The notes under the pieces are model-generated. The model saw only the letters and a list, made by a program, of their open reading frames with translations, ran no database searches and was not told the origin of the DNA. Of a stretch of DNA of 58,385 nucleotides, positions 28,173 to 35,947 are shown in pieces. Position 1 is the first letter of the stretch, and every line of letters begins with the position of its first letter. Position numbers and translations under genes: made by a program. Source of the DNA: Planctomycetota bacterium (GTDB lineage Bacteria > Planctomycetota > UBA1135 > UBA2386); contig JAPYTD010000001.1 of the NCBI GenBank assembly GCA_029936315.1, forward strand, positions 41,335 to 99,719, in the 5' to 3' direction.

Positions 28173-29828
28173 ATGAACTGCACGCGCGCCAGATTGATCT
28201 TGATCACCACCTGCTTGCTGGGCGCTGGCACTGTGTCGGCACAAGAACATGCCCCCGCAGTTGCACCACACATCCTCATCGAAACCGTAGGACCGAATGG
28301 CTGGCGGGCACGGCTCGGTCCAACCAACGTGGCGACAATGCTCGCGTCCGAAGAAGGTCGAGCCGTCTGGCAACCCCAGCTCGCCCCGTTGCTCGGCATG
28401 TGGGAGATGATGGTTGGCGGTGAAGAAGCGTTCGCCGCAGCGAGCAAACGCATCTTCGACTACTCGGGGACAATCCGCATCGCGGTGCAACTCAACTCGC
28501 GAGGTGCGGCCAACGTTGCCGTCGCACTTGAGGGCGATGGCCGGTCAGATCTAGACGCTCTCGCGGCGGACATCCGGGGTTTGATCGAGCGAGGCGTGCC
28601 AGGTGAGTGGCAGAACATCGAAGTCGCCGGGCAGAAGCTGACGATCCGCAACAGTGATGGTGACGCCGTATCGGCACCGTTTGTTGTATCTGGCCGCATG
28701 GTCCTGCTCGCGGGCGCGGCCAGCGAAATGGTCGACGCCATGGGGCTGGCGACCTACCTCGACGGCCGGCCACTGACGATCGACAAACCAAAGCCCGGCA
28801 GCCCCGCGTTGCAGATCACGTTCGATGTGCCCGCGATGCTCGCCGTTGGCGACCCCAACAAGAACGACGTCGGGATCACCAAGGCGCTCGGGTTCCACGA
28901 ACTCGAGCGAATCACGGTGTCGCTGAAGGCCGCTGGTCCGCACGTCGAACTCGGCTTCGACATTGCTCTCAACGGCAAGGCGCGAGGTCTGGTCGCAGCG
29001 TTTTGTCCGGACAGCCAAGGTGTGTCGGGTCTCAGTCAACTCGTCCCGGGCAAGGCGAGCGCCTGGAAGGTCGGTCGTTTCGACTTCCCCGCAATGTTCG
29101 AAGGCATCGTCAGCGCGATCGAAACCGAACCGTTCTTGGGCAAGCCCGGCGAGATTCGCAAGGATATCAACAAGGCGTGCGGCCTCGACGTCTGGAAGGA
29201 CGTGCTCCCGTACATGACGGACGAGGTGCTTGCTGTTGGTTCGCCGTTTCAGGACTTCGACCGTGCCGACGAGGCGACTTGGATGCTCGCATTCCGCGTC
29301 ACAGACGAAGCGAAGTTCCGCGAGGGCTTCCAGACAGTTGTGAAGAACGCCAAGCCGGTCCTGTTGGGCTCAGAAACCGTCGACGTCGACGGCGTCGAGC
29401 TGCGCCGCTATGGCAACATGCTGAGCTACGACCTGTGGATGGCGGTCGGCAATGGCGTGTTTGTGATATCAGCCGGCCGGGATGCGGAGGAGGAAGCCAC
29501 GACGCTGCTGCGGCTGGCAAAGCACGCGAACTTCGATGCAGGCGAGAACCAGGAGACGTGGTTTCAGCAACTCGAAAGACACCTACCACCTGGACACAAC
29601 GGCCTCGCCCAACTGGATCTGATGTCGGTGCTGTCGATCCCGAGCATTTGGTGGTTGGGAGTCTTCTCTGAGTTCGGACCATTCCCGACCGGAGCGCCGT
29701 TGGATCCCGACGAAGCCGATGAACAGCAGGAGAAGTTTCGCGAGCTGCTCAAGGCAAACAACCTCACCGTCGTGCGCACCGCGACGGGCTTCGCCAACGC
29801 GCATTGGCATTGGCGGTTGTTCTGGTAG
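28173..29828 (+). CDS. Secreted protein of unknown function
   Basis: 551 aa with signal peptide (MNCTRARLILITTCLLGAGTVSAQ). Mixed alpha/beta composition with no catalytic motif that I recognise; repeated features such as LVPGKASAWKVGRFDFPAMFEGIVSAIE and LRRYGNMLSYDLWMAVGNGVFVISAG resemble planctomycete secreted DUF3352-type proteins, but this is a weak resemblance. Its TAG stop abuts the TAA of the convergent gene without any gap. Confidence 0.65.
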   Translation: MNCTRARLILITTCLLGAGTVSAQEHAPAVAPHILIETVGPNGWRARLGPTNVATMLASEEGRAVWQPQLAPLLGMWEMMVGGEEAFAAASKRIFDYSGTIRIAVQLNSRGAANVAVALEGDGRSDLDALAADIRGLIERGVPGEWQNIEVAGQKLTIRNSDGDAVSAPFVVSGRMVLLAGAASEMVDAMGLATYLDGRPLTIDKPKPGSPALQITFDVPAMLAVGDPNKNDVGITKALGFHELERITVSLKAAGPHVELGFDIALNGKARGLVAAFCPDSQGVSGLSQLVPGKASAWKVGRFDFPAMFEGIVSAIETEPFLGKPGEIRKDINKACGLDVWKDVLPYMTDEVLAVGSPFQDFDRADEATWMLAFRVTDEAKFREGFQTVVKNAKPVLLGSETVDVDGVELRRYGNMLSYDLWMAVGNGVFVISAGRDAEEEATTLLRLAKHANFDAGENQETWFQQLERHLPPGHNGLAQLDLMSVLSIPSIWWLGVFSEFGPFPTGAPLDPDEADEQQEKFRELLKANNLTVVRTATGFANAHWHWRLFW

Positions 29829-31769
29829 TTAGCGCGGCACGGCCGGCAAGCCGTGCATTTTCAAGGTCTCGAGTTTCAGGCTCGCGAAGAACGCGATGAT
29901 CCCTCGACTTGCGGACCACTTGTGTGGCTTGTCTCCAACTAGAAGCGTCTTTCGATCCGCACCGGGCCACGCATGGCCACCGCCCTCGAGCTTGACCACC
30001 CACAACGGCGCAGCATCCTGCTTGTTCTTGCCCCGCAGGAACCGGTCCATCTGCGCTCCATCCTTGGCAGAGGTCTTCGGGTAGCCAACCAATTCGTTGC
30101 GGGCGATGTAGTAGTCGACGGCATCCTGCAGCGACGCATCGACGCGTTTCTTGCGGCCCCTGGTTTTGCGGCCCTGGGCCGATTCGCCACCGGCGATCAA
30201 CACGCGTTGGTCCTTCGCGCCGTGGATCAGCAGGGTCGCGATCGGTGCCGTCGCATCCACATCCGTAAAGTTCATCGCGCCCGCAACGACGGCAATGCCA
30301 TCGAAGACATCCGCGGCTTCGCGAGCAAGGCGGTGACTCATCATGCCGCCATTGCTGTGGCCGACGACGTAGATACGGTCCGCATTGACCGGCACCCGCT
30401 TCTGGATATTGAGCACGACACTCTTGATGAAGCCAACGTCGTCAACCTTTTTGCGTGACGCATAGACGTCGATGCCGCCCGAGTTCCAGGTCAGCAGCTT
30501 CTTCGGTAGCAAGCCCGTGCCATCCGGGAACGCAACGATGAAGCCGCTCTGGATGCCGATTTTGTCGAGGCCGGTCGTCGCGCGAACCTGTGCGCCATTG
30601 CCGCCACCGCCGTGCAACACAACCAACACTGGTAGACCCGCATGATTCTGTTCGTGAGCCGGAACGTGCAAGTGGTAACGACGGTTTCGGCCACCGTGCC
30701 TGATCAGCACCGTCTCCGTAGTGCCAGCAACCGCCGGCGACGTGACTGCCGTGTGCACCGCGGCGTAGACCCGCGACAGGTTGCGGCGAATGCGCTTGCC
30801 GCGATCCTTGGCCGCGAACACGCCACCGATCTCAAGGCCCGGATCGATCCACGGTGTGAAACCAAATGCGCCAGGATCACTCAGTCGCACCGTCTCGTCG
30901 GGCATCGTCTCGATCCACGTGCCCAGCCCATAGCGCACGTTCTTCGTCTCGAAGAGGTTGGTCTTGACGTCAATGCGCTTGGGCACCTGATTGCGCAGCA
31001 TGTCGTCGACACTCGCTTCCGAAAGCACGGGCTTGCCATGCCATTCGCCCTTGGCCAACAGCATGCGAACGAAGCGCGTGTAATCGTTGAGCGTCGAGAC
31101 GGCACCACCGGCCACCCATGGCAACTTGGTCGTGCCGGGATCGTCGGCCAACGGCAGCAACGTGCCAAACTTCGTGTCGCGCATGCCTAGCGGCTCGGCA
31201 ATACGGTGGGCAAACAGGTCGTGCCACGTCATGCCCGACGCGCGCTCAGCAGCGATGGCAACCATCTGGAAGCCGACTCCTCCGTCGACGAACGACGTGC
31301 CGGGATGCGAACGAATCGCCTCGTCGGCAGCTTCTTCGGCGAAACGCTCCATGTCCCAACCCTGTGTGCGGTCGTTGAGGCGAGCCGGCAACGCACTGAC
31401 ACACGACAGGCACTGACGCAAAGTGATGCGACGACGGTCATCGCGATCGAACTCCTTGACGTAGCGCGACACGGGCAGGTCGAGGTCGAGTTTGCCTTCG
31501 TCGACCAACGTCATGATCGTCGCAACCGCCAACCACTTGCTCGCCGACGCGATCGGCAAGACCTGCTCGCCAGAGAACTTGCCGTGCAGACTGCGGTGCA
31601 GTTCGTTGTGCGCTCTGACAATCGTCAGGCCAGAGCCATCGAGATGCAGCGTGCGGTTGATGCGATCCGCGGCGGCGCGAACGCCAGCGAGTTCGGTGCC
31701 CCTGCTCTGGCCAATCAGCGCAACTGTCGCGAATGCCATCGACGAACAGGCAATGAAGAGATGTCGCAT
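29829..31769 (-). CDS. Serine beta-lactamase-like hydrolase fused to PHB-depolymerase/feruloyl-esterase-like domain
   Basis: About 646 aa, secreted (MRHLFIACSSMAFATVALIG). Residues about 20-330 are a class C beta-lactamase/penicillin-binding fold with the SxxK active site in IASASKWLAV and a Tyr motif in NDYTRFVRML. Residues about 350-640 are an LpqC/PHB-depolymerase-type alpha/beta hydrolase with an oxyanion loop VLHGGGGNG, the nucleophile elbow GHSNGG and a late His in GGGHAWPG. Both domains keep their nucleophiles. Likely an extracellular esterase acting on polyester or acylated polysaccharide. Downstream gene ends abut at 29828/29829. Confidence 0.87.
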   Translation of the reverse strand: MRHLFIACSSMAFATVALIGQSRGTELAGVRAAADRINRTLHLDGSGLTIVRAHNELHRSLHGKFSGEQVLPIASASKWLAVATIMTLVDEGKLDLDLPVSRYVKEFDRDDRRRITLRQCLSCVSALPARLNDRTQGWDMERFAEEAADEAIRSHPGTSFVDGGVGFQMVAIAAERASGMTWHDLFAHRIAEPLGMRDTKFGTLLPLADDPGTTKLPWVAGGAVSTLNDYTRFVRMLLAKGEWHGKPVLSEASVDDMLRNQVPKRIDVKTNLFETKNVRYGLGTWIETMPDETVRLSDPGAFGFTPWIDPGLEIGGVFAAKDRGKRIRRNLSRVYAAVHTAVTSPAVAGTTETVLIRHGGRNRRYHLHVPAHEQNHAGLPVLVVLHGGGGNGAQVRATTGLDKIGIQSGFIVAFPDGTGLLPKKLLTWNSGGIDVYASRKKVDDVGFIKSVVLNIQKRVPVNADRIYVVGHSNGGMMSHRLAREAADVFDGIAVVAGAMNFTDVDATAPIATLLIHGAKDQRVLIAGGESAQGRKTRGRKKRVDASLQDAVDYYIARNELVGYPKTSAKDGAQMDRFLRGKNKQDAAPLWVVKLEGGGHAWPGADRKTLLVGDKPHKWSASRGIIAFFASLKLETLKMHGLPAVPR

Positions 31770-31949
31770 GACCCCCATTATCGGCAGATAGGCCGCCGGG
31801 GACTGAGACTACTGCTAACAAACACCACCATGGGCAGAACGCAACCAAATGGCCTGCGCTGCTGCGGCCCGTCCGCCGAGACCCTATTTGTCACTTAGCC
31901 CTGGGCATGCCGCCCGATCGGGCCAACAGACCTAACCCGAGACAGCCAA

Positions 31950-32087
31950 ATGTCGTCATCACGCCGCGTGTTCCGCCTGATCGTGCTCGCCATCATCGTC
32001 ACCTCCTTGACCGCCTGTCACTTCCACCGCAACCGCGGCGGCGGCGGCCACCACCATCACCGACCGGTCATCCGCCTGTGTCGCTGA
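31950..32087 (+). CDS. Very small His-rich lipoprotein
   Basis: 45 aa (ATG 31950, TGA 32085-32087). The N-terminus is basic then hydrophobic (RRVFRLIVLAIIVTSLTAC) with lipobox LTAC at Cys23. The mature peptide is short and rich in His and Gly (HFHRNRGGGGHHHHRPV), suggesting metal binding at the membrane. It lies 27 bp before the DUF423 gene on the same strand. Coding status rests only on the lipobox and composition. Confidence 0.5.
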   Translation: MSSSRRVFRLIVLAIIVTSLTACHFHRNRGGGGHHHHRPVIRLCR

Positions 32088-32114
32088 CCCGAACTGGGAA
32101 GTAGCGTTGGCCTC

Positions 32115-32513
32115 ATGCAGGCCACTACCGCTCCCGCCCCCCACACCTCTGGCAGCGGAGCCGTTCTAGCCGGCGCCGTTTTTGCTGCCGCAGCTGTCGC
32201 ACTCGGCGCCTTTGGCGCCCACGCCATGAAGGCGCACTACGACGATGCCGCGTTACGCGCGTTCGAAACGGGCGTGCGCTACCAGATGTTCCACGCCCTC
32301 GCGCTGCTAGCTTGCGGGGCGCTTGCAAGCCAGGGCTTTCGCACACGACTTGCGAGCCGCCTGTTCACCGCCGGCATCGTGTTGTTCAGCGGTTCGATCT
32401 ATGGGCTCGTGCTGATGGAAGCCAAGTGGCTCGGACCGGTCACCCCAATCGGCGGCGTCGCCTTCTTGGCCGGATGGATCGCTCTCGCGATTGCTGCTCG
32501 GAAACCCGGCTAA
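32115..32513 (+). CDS. DUF423 small membrane protein
   Basis: 132 aa with four hydrophobic segments and the DUF423 (YgdD-like) hallmarks: ALGAFGAHAMKA, FETGVRYQMFHALALL, LFSGSIYGLVL, TPIGGVAFLAGWIALAI. The function of the family is unknown. The stop is 20 bp before the ATG of the SelW-like selenoprotein, so the two are likely co-transcribed. Confidence 0.92.
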   Translation: MQATTAPAPHTSGSGAVLAGAVFAAAAVALGAFGAHAMKAHYDDAALRAFETGVRYQMFHALALLACGALASQGFRTRLASRLFTAGIVLFSGSIYGLVLMEAKWLGPVTPIGGVAFLAGWIALAIAARKPG

Positions 32514-32533
32514 GGTGGGCCTAGACTGTGCGC

Positions 32534-32767
32534 ATGGACGTGAAGATCGAATACTGCGAAGTTTGAGACTACCTGCCCACGGCGGCCAGTCTGGCCGCTG
32601 CAATCGAAGCCGTTCACTCCGGCGCGAAAATCGACAAGGTCCCCGGCGGCAAGGGTGACTTCATCGTCACTGTCGATGGTCAGGAGATTTGGAACAAGCT
32701 GGCGCACCCGGAGACCCGCTTCCCGGAACACGATGAGATCCTGGCGCAGCTAGCGCCCTCGGCCTAG
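32534..32767 (+). CDS. SelW/Rdx-family selenoprotein (CxxU, UGA read as selenocysteine)
   Basis: 77 residues with U11 encoded by TGA at 32564-32566. The start MDVKIEYCEVU and the rest (PGGKGDFIVTVDGQEIWNKL, RFPEHDEILAQLAP) give a complete Rdx/SelW thioredoxin-like fold of normal length; the redox motif is C8-x-x-U11. Immediately downstream a 7-bp perfect hairpin with loop GUC lies 22 nt after the UGA, as expected for a bacterial SECIS. Termination at TGA would leave a useless 10-residue peptide, while the frame after it stays family-like to the TAG. An AAGGTGG sequence lies about 15 nt before the ATG. Probable cytosolic thiol/selenol oxidoreductase. Needs SelA/SelB/SelC/SelD, none of which is in the window. 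Confidence 0.88.
32582..32598 (+). promoter_or_regulatory. Bacterial SECIS hairpin of the SelW-like gene
   Basis: Stem GCGGCCA (32582-32588), loop GTC (89-91), stem TGGCCGC (92-98): seven perfect pairs. The first loop base is G followed by U, the known SelB-recognised feature. The loop G is 22 nt after the end of the UGA, inside the usual bSECIS window of roughly 16-37 nt. Confidence 0.82.
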
Positions 32768-32775
32768 CAGATCGC

Positions 32776-33459
32776 CTACTGGCGACGGAACCGCAGGAAG
32801 TAGTTTTCCTCAAAGCCGAGCGGCACTTCTTCGAGCAACTCGAAGCCTGCGCCAGTCACTTCGAGAATGACCTGCTCCTTGCCGCATCGAACATGATCGA
32901 GCAACCACTCGCGCGTCTTGCCAGGAATGCGTTCGAAGTCGATGATGACGAACGTGCCGTCGGGTCGCAGCGCACGATGGATCGACGCCAGCGTGGCTCT
33001 CGGATACTCAAAGTGATGGTAGGTGTCGCAGGTGAACACAGTGTCGACCGAAGCTTCGCGCAACGACACGTCGCGTTCGGTGCACTGCACGACCTCGACC
33101 TGCGGCTGGTTTCGAGCAACCGAACGCTTCTGCAATCGTTCGACAAACTTGGGGGCGAGCTCGACGGCGTAGACGCGGCCGGTCGTCGTGACGTCGCGGG
33201 CAAAGAAGTCGAGGAACAAACCCGTGCCGGCACCGACATCGGCAATCGCACCGCCCGCCTTCATGTCACACGCGCGCGCAATTGCACTGCGCTTGGCGAA
33301 GACTTCGCGGCTCTCGGTTTCGAATCGCTTGACGAACTTGTCGACGTCAAGGTTGGGATCGAGGAAGCTCTTATTGATGTCCGGCTTGACACTCTTTTCC
33401 GCTTGAGTGCTGCAGGCAACGATCGACAAGGCGGCAAACGCGAGGAGGCAGTAGCGCAT
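32776..33459 (-). CDS. Lipoprotein-type class I SAM methyltransferase
   Basis: 227 aa from the ATG at 33459; longer upstream codons run into the divergent gene. A lipoprotein signal comes first (MRYCLLAFAALSIVAC, lipobox IVAC). The remaining chain is a UbiE-like Rossmann methyltransferase with motif I IADVGAGTG, an acidic residue in VYAVELAPKF, and later motifs VDTVFTCDTYHHF and LRPDGTFVIIDFERIPGK. A SAM enzyme with an export/lipid-anchor signal is odd, because SAM is cytosolic; the signal may be a membrane anchor facing inward or a true lipoprotein. Its ATG overlaps the SenB ATG on the opposite strand (CATG). Confidence 0.82.
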   Translation of the reverse strand: MRYCLLAFAALSIVACSTQAEKSVKPDINKSFLDPNLDVDKFVKRFETESREVFAKRSAIARACDMKAGGAIADVGAGTGLFLDFFARDVTTTGRVYAVELAPKFVERLQKRSVARNQPQVEVVQCTERDVSLREASVDTVFTCDTYHHFEYPRATLASIHRALRPDGTFVIIDFERIPGKTREWLLDHVRCGKEQVILEVTGAGFELLEEVPLGFEENYFLRFRRQ

Positions 33460-34423
33460 GGCTGAAATCCTAGCAAGCAGCCAGCGAATCACGATCATCA
33501 CTCCGGCACCGCGCGGTAGCAGGAGTGGCAATCGCGTAACAGCGCTGCGGTGGGCTGGCCTGCTGCGGCAGTTGGGGCATCGCGTCTCTATTGCGACAGA
33601 TTGGCGCAACCAGGACGCCAAAGTGCTGATCACGGTGCATGCCGTAAAGTCGGCGGCCTCAGTGTTGGCGGCTAGCGATCAACGCGCCGGCATACGCATT
33701 GTGACCTTGCTGGCGGGCACCGACATCTATCCGACGTTTGCACCCAGCGAAGTGGCGCAAGCCGCCTTGGCACGCGCCGACGCACTGGTCGCGCTGCAAC
33801 CGCGCGCCCTCGATCTGCTGCCGCAAGACCTGCGCAAGAAGTCGCAGACGATCGTGCAATCGGCAACCGCGATCGCCAAACCGCGCAACGAGCGCTTCAC
33901 AGCAATCGTGCTCGCGCACTTGCGGCCCGTCAAACAGCCACACCTCGCGGTTGCCGCGGTCGACCTGGTGCCAGCAGATGTCTCCATGCAACTGACGCTC
34001 GCCGGAGCCCAACTCGACGACGAATACGGCAAGCGGGTCACCGCCGCCGTGGCCCAATCTGCTCGCTCAGAATGGATCGGGCCGCTGTCGCGCCGCATCA
34101 GCAAACAAGAGCTCTCGGCCAGTCACGTCTGCATCGTGCCATCCTCGGCCGAGGGTGGCGCCAACGTCGTATCTGAAGCAATCGCCGCCGGCACGCCGAT
34201 CCTTTGCTCGGCAATACCCGGCAACACTGGATTGCTCGGGCACGACTGGCCCGGCATGTTCCCAGCAGGTGACGCCCAGGCACTGGCGCAATTGCTGACG
34301 CGAACCGCAACCGACCGGGACTTCTTTGACGAGTTGTGCCAGCGAACCAGGGCACTGCAACCCATGGTGGCACCGGCGACCGAACGGCAAGCCTGGCGGG
34401 AGCTACTCGCGCAATTGCGCTGA
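33458..34423 (+). CDS. senB: SenB-like selenosugar synthase (TIGR04348-type glycosyltransferase)
   Basis: 321 aa, GT-B-type glycosyltransferase. It matches the family now known as SenB, which in the selenoneine pathway joins selenophosphate to a UDP-sugar to give a 1-selenosugar. Family hallmarks visible are TPAPRGSRSGNRVTALRWA near residue 15, LAGTDIYP near 90, LAHLRPVKQPH near 155, and the donor-site block SSAEGGANVVSEAIAAGTPI near 230, followed by PGNTGLLG. Length is normal. SenA (the selenoneine synthase) and SenC/SelD are absent nearby, so the final product is unknown. It lies between two selenoprotein genes. Confidence 0.82.
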   Translation: MAEILASSQRITIITPAPRGSRSGNRVTALRWAGLLRQLGHRVSIATDWRNQDAKVLITVHAVKSAASVLAASDQRAGIRIVTLLAGTDIYPTFAPSEVAQAALARADALVALQPRALDLLPQDLRKKSQTIVQSATAIAKPRNERFTAIVLAHLRPVKQPHLAVAAVDLVPADVSMQLTLAGAQLDDEYGKRVTAAVAQSARSEWIGPLSRRISKQELSASHVCIVPSSAEGGANVVSEAIAAGTPILCSAIPGNTGLLGHDWPGMFPAGDAQALAQLLTRTATDRDFFDELCQRTRALQPMVAPATERQAWRELLAQLR

Positions 34424-34486
34424 TCGAAGCCCCCATTGCGGCACTACTCCTCGCGACACCTCCGTCGCAACGATCAAGGAGAACCC

Positions 34487-34762
34487 ATGTCATCATCCGC
34501 GCTTACTCCGGATGCGCGCCAGATGCTGCGGCACCTGACCAGCACGCAAGCTCTCGACTTCTGTAGCCGCCTGCTGAATCGTACCAACAACAGCATGCTG
34601 ACCTTCCCCGAGTTTCATGCGACGGCACGGGAACTGGTCGAGGAGAAGCCAGAGGACGCGGCGCTGTTCCTGGCAGCGCTCGTCGCGCTCGACATGGGCG
34701 CGCCCGACTTCGACGACGAAATGGACAAACCGCTGCGGTCACCGGTGCCGTGTCGCAATTAG
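34487..34762 (+). CDS. Small acidic helical protein, function unknown
   Basis: 91 aa. A good ribosome-binding site AAGGAG ends about 6 nt before the ATG at 34487, which decides the start. Composition is helical and acidic (ARELVEEKPEDAALFLAALVALDMGAP) with two Cys. No family recognised. It lies 63 bp after senB in the same direction and may be in its operon. Confidence 0.72.
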   Translation: MSSSALTPDARQMLRHLTSTQALDFCSRLLNRTNNSMLTFPEFHATARELVEEKPEDAALFLAALVALDMGAPDFDDEMDKPLRSPVPCRN

Positions 34763-34905
34763 GGCGGTCAGTCGATCAACTGCCCAACAGGGTTTGGATC
34801 CCAGCGACCGAGTAGCTAGCCCCCAACCTCAGAAAAGCGTTAGAGTCTCCGGCAGCAGCCACTGCCGTGGCGGCCAAACATCCGAGCCCCTTCCCCCACG
34901 AAACC

Positions 34906-35901
34906 ATGATCAAGAGCCAGCTCACCGCTGCACTCGGATTCGGTTTGTTGGCCTCGTCCGTGATGGCGCAGGTCGGTGATCCGATGCCCGAGGCCAAGTT
35001 CACGGCCTTTGGCAACTCCGAAGCGACCACGATCGACGACTACCAAGGTCGTCTGATTCTCCTCGAAGTCTTCGCCTACTGGTGAGGTCCTTGCGTTAGC
35101 TCGGTAGCCCACCTCAATGAACTCCATGCGGAGTTCGAGAAGAAGGGCCTGAGCGTCGTCGGCGTGACCGGCGAATCGAAAGAGAAGACCGAACCATGGG
35201 TCGAACAGCACGCGATGCAGTACGACTTCGGCTACATGACCGGGGAGGATCTGTCTCCGTTCATGAAGAGCCTCGGCATGGGAGGGTACCCAAGCGCGGC
35301 GTTGATCAACCCAAAGGGCATCGTCGTCTGGACCGGCCATCCAGGCAGGCTCAACAGCGGCACCATCAAGAAGCACCTCAAAGGTGCGAGCAAGACACCG
35401 GTCGACATCGGTGCCGTCACTCGCCATTGGCCCAAGGAAGCAATGCATGCGAAGTCCGCGTTTGCTTCCGGCAAACTCGGCAAGGCACTCGCGGAAGCCA
35501 AGAAGCTACCGACCGAGTGGACCGTTGCTGGTGACGTCGAACGAGTGATCAAGAAGCACGTCGAGAAGCTGAACGAACTGCATGCAGCAGGTGACATCCT
35601 CGGCTTCACAACTGGCATGAGGGTTGCCATCAGGTCGCTTGCTGGCGTGCCGGAGTTGGTAGAACTCCAGGCGACGCTCAAGACGTTGAAGGGCGACGCA
35701 GACGCCAAGTCCGTACTCTCCGGTCAGAAAAAGCTGGCTAAGCTCGCCGCTGGTGTTCCGGAACTTCGCAAGTCCAGGGATGCACTGGCACTAGCCAAGA
35801 AGATTCGCAAGCTGGCGGACAAGTATCCGAACACGATCGTCAGTGCGACCGCCGATAAGCTGCTCGCAACAATCACCAAGAAGCGCGATCGCATGCGCTA
35901 A
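34906..35901 (+). CDS. Exported TlpA/AhpC-like selenoprotein (UGPC, UGA read as selenocysteine)
   Basis: 331 residues with U60 encoded by TGA at 35083-35085. Signal peptide MIKSQLTAALGFGLLASSVMAQ; thioredoxin-like domain about 22-165 (GDPMPEAKF, LILLEVFAYWU, GPCVSSVAHLNELHAEFEKKGLSVVGV, GGYPSAALINPKGIVVW). The TGA sits exactly at the first Cys of the WCGPC redox motif; Cys63 is retained, giving U-G-P-C. The C-terminal half (about 165-331) is Lys/Ala-rich and helical, not recognised. Splitting at the TGA would give a 59-residue fragment and a domain lacking its N-terminal half. A SECIS-like hairpin follows. Likely a periplasmic thiol-disulfide or peroxide reductase. Confidence 0.85.
35083..35116 (+). 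promoter_or_regulatory. Candidate SECIS structure of the TlpA-like gene
   Basis: Outer helix TGAGGT (35083-35088) pairs with ACCTCA (35111-35116). Inside, GTTA (35095-35098) pairs with TAGC (35105-35108) with one G-U pair and a six-base loop GCTCGG starting with G, 13 nt after the UGA. Weaker than the SelW element and slightly close to the UGA, but it has a G at the loop start. Confidence 0.5.
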
Positions 35902-35947
35902 GAACAGCCTTCGCCCGACTCCGTCCCGGCAACGTGGCGGAGTCGCA

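Noticed and set aside
32510-32731. Minus-strand ORF over the SelW-like gene
   Set aside because: Shadow frame; the + strand encodes a complete Rdx fold with SECIS.
35164-35901. Independent gene starting after the UGA of the TlpA-like gene
   Set aside because: It would lack the redox motif and first half of the thioredoxin fold, which are present in frame upstream of the TGA.
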